64,000 bases of DNA from Siphonodentalium dalli. Taxonomy: Eukaryota > Mollusca > Scaphopoda > Gadilida > Siphonodentaliidae. Location of the stretch: NCBI GenBank assembly GCA_032622095.1, contig CP136069.1, positions 157,097,043 through 157,161,042 of the forward strand, read 5' to 3'. The notes below the pieces were generated by a model. It did not search any database. It saw only the letters and a program-made list of their open reading frames with translations, and was not told the origin of the DNA. The position numbers and the translations under genes were made by a program. This document shows positions 12,201 through 24,200 of the stretch, piece after piece (within the stretch, counting starts at the first letter, position 1; every line of letters starts with the position of its first letter).

Positions 12201-15200
12201 ATGACACTTGAGTCCACGAAAGGAGGTACAATGTCTTGCCTGCTGGAAGCTAATGTCAGGCAGAGCACCCTGCTGTTAACCCTTCCATGATGGGAGCTGC
12301 GATGGTGCAGCAGTAAAGACCCTGTGCCAGTACATTCTCTTATATATGCGAATCTCTCGTAGAGAGCTTCGCATATATAAGAGAATGCACTGGCTTACAA
12401 TGTCAAGGTCAATATTGTTAGGCCAATGCATTCTCTTATATATGCGATGCTCCCTATGGGAGACTCGCATATATAAGAGAATGCATTGGCACAGGGTTTT
12501 CGCAAAATTTCAGGAAGCTTCAGTCATGGAAGAGTTAAGGCAGTTTCAATTTGTTTTGTATAACCCGTCCTATATGAGTGGGAGGATGCTTGTATCTAAG
12601 GCATACAGTAGAGATACCCATGTCATGAACTCTGGCAGTTTGCCCTCTTGGCGTTTACCACAGTCAAGATAACGGTAACTAAAGCAATAGTAAAACTGCC
12701 TAGAAAACCTTGGATTAAATGCTCTAGATATGAATTTGTTCCAACATAGAACTCATTTACGTATCTCCAATATAATAACTGTGAATTTCAAATGCACTTG
12801 TGGCGAGATCGTTTTGTTTATATGATCGGAGGTCTCACTGTTCGTTTGACCCTTCCATGACTGGAGCTTCCTGAAATTTTGCGAAAATCATGTGCCAATG
12901 CATTCTCTTATATACGCGAGTCTCGCATAAGGAGCCTCGGATATGTAAGAGAATACATTGGCCTTACAATATTTACCTTGACACTGTAAACCAGTGCATT
13001 CTCCTATATATTCGAGGCTCCCTATGGGAGAATGGAATATATAAGAGAATGCACTGGCACAGGATCTTTAATGCTGCACAAGTGCAGCTCCCGTTATGAA
13101 AGGGTTAACATGTCCTTGCATGTGAATCATGGATTAAACGCTCTTCATATTAATTTGTCAGCTTCTTAAAGCTCATTTACAAAGCTCAAGCAATGACAAA
13201 CATAGCAACTATGAATTCCACACCAATCACGGGGAGGTTATTTTGTTTATATAATCAACGGAGGTACCTTTGTTTGTTCAATATGCAGTTTGCATGTAAA
13301 TAAGTGGATTAAGTGCTCTTTATATGAATTTATTGGTTTCCCAGAGCTCATTTACAAAACTCAAACACAGCAACTATTGTAGTGATGTAAACCGTTAGAT
13401 ATACATGCAGTGTCACACAGGGGCATATGTTTTATCTCAAGTGATTAAAATTAAAGGCAGTATTATGAATTTATATATTGCGAATCGGTTGAGCATGACA
13501 ACACAGAGGGAATGGTTCATTTTGGAAACCCATTCATTACATCCAGTGCTGAAAATGGATTTTTAGACAGTGCACTGTTAAATATAAACTTAAGTTAAGA
13601 AAATATTGTTCATTTGGCTCATTCAGATCCAATAACACATGGCTGATATTCCCAGCAGATAGATGTAAAGACAGACAGGCAATGTCAATTCAATATACCT
13701 CGTCCATTTTCTTCGAAAAGCTGGGGTATAAAAACTATTATTGTCAAATTTAACCCTTTCCTGAGGTTCATGACTGGAGCTGTATTGGGGCAGCATTAAA
13801 GATCCTGTGCCAGTGCATTATCTTACATATGTGAGTCTCCCATATGGTTTACAAGGTCAATATTGTTAGGACAATGCATTCTCTTATATATGTGCTGCTC
13901 CTGTCATTAACGCCATGAAAGGGTTAAATTTTACATTAATAGGTTTTATATGCCAACGTATTTTATAATAAACCCCAACTCCCTATGGGATGCTCGCATA
14001 TATAATAGAATGCCTTGGCACATGGTTTCCAAAAAAATTCAGGAATCACCAGTCACAAACCTGTGATGCGGCAGTGAAGTAATCAAAGCCCGATCCTGTC
14101 TCCTCTGCATCCCCTGGAGATGGACTGTTAACAATCGTGTTAGACCCGGCGCTGCCCACAGATCCGAGACTTTTCCTGTGCGGTTCTGTTCTTTCCATAT
14201 CATCCTGCTGGGGGAGGCTGTAGTTGGTGTAGTTTTCCGTGTACTGATTTTCTGCAGACTGATCTCCATACTGCTGGTATTCTCCTGCCTGCCCTGCTTC
14301 TTGCACTGAGTAAAGATACAAATTTTATTTTGGGCCATCAAAATAAAATATCTGTTTCTCAGGCATTTAGATTTCAATATTGAGATGAGGGAGGGAGGCT
14401 ATTTATTTTTAATTTTTCTCAAAATCTGGAAAACTTACACCAGAAACAAACAAAAAATCTTGATAATTGTCCAAATCCAAAATTTCTAACAGAAAATTTT
14501 GAAAAAAATGTTTGACGAGGCTTTTCAGAACAAAATTTCAGTGACGAGGGAGGTGCTCTGAGAACACAGAATTTTTTTTTAATTGGCCTTAATGCATTTC
14601 CGATTCTGTATCATGGATGGCATTAACACGTTGAGTGCCACTACGAGTTATCTCGTAGTACGTAACCTTCGCAGGTTGCCACGAGTTATCTCCTGGTGGT
14701 TTCCATGTCATGTAACTGACAAACGGAAGCAGTGGAATAGTTCGATACACCACGAAAACCCGCCTCGGAACATCAGAACAGTGATTTTATCAAATAAATA
14801 GCGTGGCTCGCCTTTCATCGTTCAACTGAAGTGAGCACCATCAGCACATATATTCTACTCAAAATGGTCCAGTTGTGAATGAATACAGCTGACACTCTCT
14901 CACTGAGTGACCACCAGAGGCAGTCATGTGTAGGCAATTAGACTGGGTTTTTGGTATTCAATAGACTGGCAATGTGCACGCATGCAAACAGTCAGGGGGA
15001 TGGATATTCACAATGTACAAATATAAGCGAAGGCAGTTTCGAGGAATGATTACATCGTTGTGTTTCAACACATTGAAGCTTCGCACAACCACCCACACAG
15101 GTTTGCCAAATCTGTTCCCCCTCACTCATACATGTGCGAGTGGACACATCCAACTCAAGATAAGCGGATAATCCATGACGTTACGCGCATTGATACTACC

Positions 15201-18200
15201 ATTATCTCATTATTAGGGAACACAGCAGTTGTTTTTGGAATACACTGTGGGGCTCCATTTGGGGGCTAGGTATTTTATAATTTATAATTCAAGTAAAGCG
15301 GAACAATTATTCCCCAAAGCTACATTGTACCCTTTTCCGAATGTGTTTGGACAATGGAAAGCGTAACAATTACTGTACTTTAGACGTCATGCAGTTCATC
15401 GAACTGTTCTACATGAATGTACGGATAAATGGTTTTGTGTAGCATAGAGGTTTACAGTAAAGGGTGACTTATTTCCAGACGGATGGATTATATGGAATCG
15501 TTACATGTAGCACACTCCTGTATGAACAGGGATATATTTGGCTACTGCTGCATGGTTGTTTTAATTTTGTGCCGACAATTCTTCCAACACTATTATTTTG
15601 GGCTGTAGGCCTACTTTGGAACTCTAGCATAGGCCTAAATTAGGCTAAATGGGAGATAACTTACAATGCCGAAATAACAGAAGATGCATGCTTGTAGTCA
15701 TTTACTGGACGAAATAAACTCATCCTCACAGGAAACAAGTTCACCCGATTCCACGTCGAATTCACCGTCTGTAGCCATGCATGCTCATATATAAGTAATT
15801 TGCTCCATTGTGCATTAGCCATAATATAACTATATAACGAGCTATAACCACCACAAGGACACCCACACCTCCATAAATATGCTTACCACAAAAATAACTT
15901 GTTTGGGTTAATTTCTACTTCATATTTGTTGCTCAAACGTGTCCAATTGTGTCTACGAGATAACTCGTAGTTGGCACTGGTGGTGGGAATACCCAAATTC
16001 CTTCCGCCAGTGCCAGCTAAGAGTTATCTCGTAGTACTGTCAATCGCCGTTTCTGCCATCTAAACTCGCGACGTCATCCAATTGTTACTTCATTGAAGCC
16101 AAATTATGGTCTACTAAGGGTATATATATCTTTCCACGATTTGGCAAACTGGCTAAATTACTAATTGATTTCCGGCACTCAACGTGTTAAGCTATATCCT
16201 TGATGGCAACAGTGAATGCACGTGAATAAACACGACAATGCAATTTTTTTCTACACACCCATGCTCGTGACAAACATTGAAATTAGTAGTTATTTATTAT
16301 GTGAATGGACAAATAATCGACAGGTACTGAAAGAGAAACTGACTACAAACTAAATGCAAGAATTTTTCTCTTTTTTTTTCGGATCTAAATCAAATAATTT
16401 CAGATCAATGTGTCCACCCTAATGTGCCCAATTTTCAGCAATCTAAAGTAATGCGAAGTTATGAGGGATGTAGATCTTTGTATTTTTGTTATTTATATCA
16501 AATTATTTTTGTCAGGAAGCAGGCTTTTATAAATAAGATATATTATTCCAGACCCTTATTCAGGAAAACACTAAATGTATGGAGATATATTTACTGAAAC
16601 AGCACTCCTGGCCATCACATTTACAAATATTTCAAATTCACAGATATATGATAAAAGTTGTGTGGATACAGTATTACTTACGATGACATGGAAACTCCAT
16701 CTGTAAACTTCAGTCTAACCTCGGAGACTAAATTAGCATCAAACTTTATTCATTGGGGTTTTAGGATGGAGCCTTATTTATATATTTATTTGATTTGATA
16801 TTTTACTATTTGTTAAGTGCTTTTGAACAATGATTATTTCACTTCACTTTAAACATACCTGGCTGGATATAGTTTTGTTGCTGTTCACCTTGTACATAAG
16901 ATTGGCTCTGATTGACATAAGCTTCTTCTTGATTGGTCTGGGTATCATCATTATATGTATACTGGTAACCTGAAAAATATTAAAAATAATAATAGGAGGC
17001 AGTATGGCTTTCATCTGATTGAGCACTCTGTATCATGGCTTGTGCTGGCCGTAAATTATTATGGCCAATTGTTTGGCTATTTATAATGAATTTATTTGAC
17101 TATCTATATAACATTGCTATTAATATGAAAACTGGCTATAATTTGCATGCAGTACAAGATGACTGTATACATTACTGGTCCCTGCCCAATGCTTATGAGC
17201 AAGTGTACAGCTATACAATGTCACTTTTATAATATATGACATTCTTATTATCTTTTTGAAAAAAGATTAATTTTTGTAGCACAAATATACCTTCCATATC
17301 CTGTTGTTGTGGGTACTGTTGGTTTTCATATTGACCCTCTGTAAACTGTTGAGTGTAAGCCTGAGTCTCCTGTACGTAGTTCTGCAGATATTCTGACTGA
17401 GCCACGACGTTATCACCATCATAGTTAGACTGGTACTGTGTATTGTCATCACCAGGAGTACCAGTCAACTGAGCTATCTCTCCACTCTCGCTGCTTGTTG
17501 TGGTGGTTACAGACATCATGGGTGTATCCACTCCTGTATGCGGCTGAATAGTTCCGTCCTGTTAATAATAAGAATTGATGTATTTATATAGCTCATTAAA
17601 CAGTAAACTAATTCAATAGCGCATTACATGATTTTAACCCCAGTCAAAAGGCATTTATTACCTAACTTCAAGTTAGGAGGAAGCAATCTGAGCAGCTAAT
17701 GAGTGCATCAGGATTAGCATACTGACAATATCCATTGACTCCCGACCGGGTACTCCGTTAACAGCAAAGTCTCCTGCAACAACTAGTATGAGATCACTTG
17801 CTGATGGCAACCAACGAAGAGATCTGGTTTCAAATGCATGACATTTTCACAGGGCCATGACACCATTACATAAGAGTAAGAAATGATTATCCCTTCCATG
17901 ACTGGAGCTTCCTGAAATTGTGTCTCCTATAGGGAGCCTCACATATATAAGAGAATACATTGGCCTAACAATATTTACCTTGACCTTGTAAGCCAGTGCA
18001 TTCTCTTATATATGCAAGGCATCCTATGGGAGACTTGCATATATAAGAGAATACACTGGCACAGGATCTTTAATGCGCACCAGCGCAGCTTCCATCATAA
18101 AAGAGTTAAAGGCTCGCATATTCTCAAATCCTCAAATTATATCATATATTATATAATAATGTATGGAAAGAGACAAAACATAGATATAGGAAAGTTATCC

Positions 18201-21200
18201 AGCGGAAGCAAAAAAATTAATATAAAAAAATGGTGTATCATCAAAGTATCCAGGTTTGTTTTTAGCTAATGGAATTCTACTACTGCTTGTTTTGTGCAAC
18301 AGAAAATAATTGAATTAAAAAGCCTTCCCTCCATCATCAAAGTATTGGCATAAACTATCGTTTTCTGGACAACAGCTTGGGATCTCATTTGGGATGAAGC
18401 TGTTTGAACCGAGTCCCACCCGTTACTCTTCCATAACAGACTTTACAGCCCAGAATTGTGGGCAGAAGTTATCGTGCTTGTATGTCTTCGGACTAGGTCA
18501 AATGGATGACATGCATAGAAACATAAGACGGAAGCCTTTTCCAAGCAGGATGATATCAAATATGAGTATATCAGAGGTCCATTAAATGTCAAAGCAACAA
18601 GATTTATAAGTAAACAAAGACTTGTTTTCCAGAGAATTTTGATTTGAGGTGTTATCAAAAAATGCATGTAAACAATACATTAAACGATCGTATCATCACT
18701 TTAACTTTTTCTATCGAGGTCAATGATAAATCATTTTGAAGAGAGATTAATCACAGACATGACAGCTGAATAATCACGTTCAGGGGTTTACATGAATGCT
18801 TGGGCTCCACGTGTATATGTAGTGCATCTTTTGAAAAAAAGTCTGTCATAAAAGAGCAACGTGGCAGGACTCAGTCCAAAACAGCATCAAACCAACTGAT
18901 ACCCCAAGCTGTTGTGGACCGAGAAGACTTGGTCTAGCTGAGAACAAACTTTTTTATCAAATTTTTTGACTAATCATATCAAGAAATGAAAGCTATTCCT
19001 TAAAATTTCTGGGGCAATTCTAGTATAACGATAATGTACCTCATATCCGAAGCAGATTTTCTGGAGTTGTTGTAACCACTCTGGATCCTGTTCCTCATCC
19101 GAGTGAATCCTTTGTGGATCATACTGCTTCAACCTATTTGCAAACTGAAAGGAAAAATAACTCGTTATTAGGCCACATAAAGTCCATGCTGTCATTCATC
19201 TCAAGCTTTATTTCTCTAACAAGAGCAACGGGAGACAAAATTCTAATTTGACATCACTGTTGGCTTCGTATGACTGAAGAAGTAATATAAACCATAAATC
19301 ACATGTAAACTAGTCTTACGATGGCCAAACAAAGTTATTTTGTGTTGTAAAATCAGTGATTGAATTGTAAGTGTCTTTATCATTAAAAATATATAAAACA
19401 AACAGTTTTGTAACAAGAGCATCGCTAGGGTGTGGCGAAATACGCCTGTGGTAATTCCAAACGTGAAAATTGGCAGGCAGAATTCAAATTCGGACTTGAC
19501 CTGTATGTTCAGACTTACTAAATTTATCTCCCCGGAAAAGAAATGAAAGTGTCAATGACACTGTAGCTCAACTTGGAAAGGGAATAATTTAATGTGTTAC
19601 AGTCGATGGAGTGATTAGGAATGTGGAAAGTTGAATGTCTAATAATAGTTTATCAACATGAAGAGATATATATATACATGTATATAAAAGTAAAATCTAA
19701 GATGGTTGCTGGCGGCTATGTTTTCCAACAATTCAAAAACATTTGATAGCTTTAGTCATGCAAAGAGTAGAATCCAAGATGGCCACTGGCAGCCATGTTT
19801 TAATGCCGGTTAACCCCAAAATGACTCGTTCCCATCTACATGTCAATGTCAAAAGTCAAGACAAATTTCTTTATGATCCGACCAAAGGTACGACCTGTAG
19901 CCCATGCCAAAGGATTTAGTCATACAAAGAGTAAAATCCAAGATGGCTGCTGGCGGCCATGTTTTTTGGCCGAATGACCCCAAAATTACTTGTTTCCCAT
20001 CTACATGTCAATATTAACATCCATGACAAATTTCATGATGATCAGATGAACAGTACGACCTGTAGCCCGTGCTAATGGATTGAATTTTGAAATCCAACAT
20101 GGCCACTGGTGGCCATGTTTTTTGTCCGAATGACCCCAAAATGACTCGTTCCCATGTACATTACAATTTCAACAGCCATGACAAATTTCATGATGATCAG
20201 GCTAAAGGTACGACCTGTAGGCCCGTGCTAAAGGATTTAGTCATACAAAGAGTAAAATCCAAGATGGCAGCTGGCAGCCATGTATTTTGGCCGAAGGACC
20301 CCCAAAATGACTCGTTCCCATCTACATGTCAATATTAACATCCATGACAAATTTTATGATGATCAGACAAAAGGTACGACCTGTAGCCCGTGCTAACGGA
20401 TTTAGTCATACAAAGAGTAAAATCCAAGATGGCTGCTGGCGGCCATGTTTTGTGGCCGAATGACCCCAAAATTACTCGTTCCCATCTACATGTCAATATT
20501 AACATCCATGACAAATTTCATGATGATCAGATGAACAGTACGGCCTGTAGCCCGTGCTAATGGATTGAATTTTGAAATTCAAGATGGCCACTGGCGGCCA
20601 TGTTTTTATTCCGAATGACCCCAAAATGACTCGTTCCCATCTACATGTCAATGTCAACATCCATGACAAATTTCATAATAATCGGACCAAAGGTACAAAC
20701 TGTAGCCCGTGCTAAAGGAAATTGTTGACGAATCACGCACACACACACGCACAACGGATACCAAGCCATGGCAATAGCTCAAACTTTACAAAGTAAAGTT
20801 GAGCTAAAAAGCGAATGAACGAATGAACAGACCAATAACATAATACGTCAGTTATTCTTTTGTAATTTTTACATCTTCAGGCACATGAACCAGAACAACT
20901 GGATTATTTCCAAATTGCAAAATGAAAGAAGAATGAAGTATGCATCATCATTCTTGTTGTGAGTGTATTAAATTCATTTACGTAAGGAGAATATCAGCTC
21001 GTGAACGGTGACATTATCAATGTACACCCCTGTTTGATTCATCCAAAAGTTATTGAAAACTGGTACTTACAATAAATAACAGTGTTGCTGTAACATCAAA
21101 GAATGCCAGACTGAAGCCCTGGCTTAACTGAGAATAAAATACTGTTTACACTACAACCGGAGAAATCTAAAAACGGAGAAATCATCAACACACTACTGTA

Positions 21201-24200
21201 AGGTGATAACCATTTCCATGGCTTCATGTTCTTCATATTGTCAGAGTCATATACCATATAGCGATACAAATATAAATTGTTTGGGCTAACATTATCCAAA
21301 CTCTGCGCTGTCTTAAGAACAAAGAATTGATACATGTCTCACAACCTTCACTCACCTCAAATAAAACTTTAACAAAACTCGGCTGATAGTGACTGACACC
21401 ATGCTGTACACTCCTAGTGATTTCCTCGCAATAATGCAGAGCCTGAAATAAAAGCAATCATATGTAGACATGAATTAGCCTGTCTTTACTAAATAGATAC
21501 TCCCACCGAGTTATAACTGTATACATTTGGATGGTCAACATGGAAAATGAGCAGACGACAGACAAGAAAAGATATTAGAAGTGCAGAAGGAGTCATATTC
21601 ATTGGTGGCAAATGTTCAGATAATAAGTCCAACAAACGACCAGATATCGGATTTTGAATCTATGGAAAAGTGCCAATACGCAGAGCCCTACGCCATATAC
21701 AAAGATCAAATAAATATAGAATATCAATGTAGCATGACGAGATACAAGGTTAATTTCGATTTCGTAAGTATGATTCAGCAAAATAGGGGACCAAGCTTTA
21801 GCGGGGTCCCCCATTTGCTGAATCATACGAGTGAAAATGATATTTTTAAAAATATAATATATATTTCCTTAAAGAAAGCCTGAACACTGAACTATATGGA
21901 TAGATGTCCTGCGTTTGTAAAACCATAGTAGAAAAGGGGTTAACTTTTTGTGTGTGGTCGCCTACGGTACCTCGCGGTCTTGCTCGGATTAGTCACGCAT
22001 GCGCAGTCCCAATATAACCGACTGAATCCGCCAGTTTATTTTCAACTCAATCAGGAGATTGGCGAGTTGCGGGGTTGGGAATGGCACCGCCATGGGAGGG
22101 CCCTATGATAGTTCAGTGTTCAGGCTTTCTTTAAGGAAATATATATTATATTTTAAAAAATATCATATTTCCGCTAAAGGAAGCCGTTCACACTGAACTA
22201 TATGGATTAGAATGCAAGCCCAGGAGGAGGCACGAGCAATAAAGTTAATAGCCAAATTTTGGAGGGAATGCACTCTTCTAAAACAGATTGTACCTAAATA
22301 TGAACTCTTTAATGAATCTGTTATGATTAGGTACGTGAAATAACTCATATAATTAGAGTGCTATATTGCCCAAACATGTACCTCCCCCCCTTGTTTTTGG
22401 AAGCAACATCCCAGGTGGTGCCATTCAATTCAGAATTGCGAGCGAACCGAGCAATTCTCTGTTCTTCATCCGTCAGTTCTAAGAATCCAGCCGATTTTGA
22501 GATTCGAGGAGACTAACTCCCTCTCCGCCTTAGCGACATAACGACTTGCACTGGAGGAGGCCCACTCCAAAGATGGCAAGACAACCAACATTAAGAGTTT
22601 AACTAACTGCTGTTCACCAATGCAAATGGCAGATAACCTGATGCCCAATCTATGGTACAGGTATCAAATGGAGAGCCCACCAGCCCCAATGGGTTATACA
22701 ACTATAAGCGAGGCAAGCCATCGGATCAGAGGGAGCCCCCACCATCGCATGCTGCAGGTGGTCATGCCCAAGCTAATATCCTGGCCAAGCTGGAGGGTGG
22801 GGAGAGGTCATTTTTCTCCGATCCCTTCACGGAGGAGTGGCAGGCAAGGCCGTGTCGTTAATTCGATCGTGACCAGGGGGACTCGGCGCTTTACCTCATG
22901 GGTACGGCCCTGCCCTACGCTTAAGCTGCCTAAGGCCATCCAGCCGGTGTCGATACGTACGCACTCGATTATTTGGCAGCTTTAGCGCCCAGAACCGCTA
23001 GCGTCTGGTGGGGGCCAAATGGCCTGGAGGTCCCAAGTACCCCTGCAGCTCCACCAGACGTATCCCCACGAATTGGTTGAACCAACGAATTGATACGTCA
23101 CCGGAGGAGCGTGAACTGGTCCTGCCCTTAGAACAGTTATCACACGTTCACATGTCCCTGATGTACCTATGTATCACAATATACACATTGCGTATATATA
23201 TATATAAAATGATATAATATATATATCCGGGGGATATACATATGAAGTTTTCCTCATGAGATCATGTCAGAAGGCCCTTCCAAAGCTGCGCCCATCAATC
23301 TAATGGGCGGAGCCAGATCACAGCTCCCTGTCATGATCCAACGTATCACTAAATATAGATATACAACCCCACAGAGAACATGTCTCATGTCTCTGAGGTA
23401 CCTATGTATCACCGTTTCACAAGATATCATTGCAGAAACCCGGTGACACAAATCTTTCGCATATATAGATATATAAAATGATATAATAGATATATCATGG
23501 TGATATATAAGTCATCATGAGATCATGTCAGAAGACCCTACTAAAGCTGCACCCAACAATCCAATGGTCGGAGCCCGAGCAGAGATCCCTGGCACAATCC
23601 AATGTATCATTAAAGATATATATATAGCCCCTCAGAGAACATGGCCGAACACCGCAGGTGACCAGAGCATCCAATGAGAAAGCAAACCGCTACTCTCAGG
23701 TGCCAAAACAATAGTGTCGGTACGAGTATTAATTTCGGAGAAATTTCCCAACGAGCACCATCCTTTGGAATGGAGACAGACAGCAAAATGTGCAATCACA
23801 AGTATTATGTTCAGCCTAAATCCACACACATTACTATTATTAGGCCATCACGACCACTAGGCACCTCAGAGCAGTCCGCGTTCCCAGCGGAAAACCCACC
23901 GCGATCCGATTCTAAGAAATGAAGGTGCGCCTTCTACAACCGAAATCAGTTCAAATGATGTAAAATGTAGTCAGATGATGAACACAGGTAAATTTTCACG
24001 GTCACCATACGGAATATTCAGGTCTGAGACTCTGCCCCCCCCCAAACATGCAGCAGAACGACCTAGGTGTGTGATAGGTCGGTTAGTGTGAAGCATGCAG
24101 CAAACTAGGGGAAGACCCGCTCTAAAAATGGCTCCCCTAGGAAGGAAAGGAATGAAATTATCATCCTCCTAGTAAAGGATACACATCCCTTTATAATGTT

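Noticed and set aside
6732..12672. Many short frames on both strands translate to the same peptide (…LLYMR…[12 protein letters not shown]…), suggesting a repeated gene family
   Set aside because: They are translations of the shared MITE hairpin arms, occur in sense and antisense, and have no conserved ends.
19690..20715. CRISPR array or multi-copy non-coding RNA
   Set aside because: Units are ~162 bp with no repeat/spacer alternation; satellite DNA in a eukaryotic intron.
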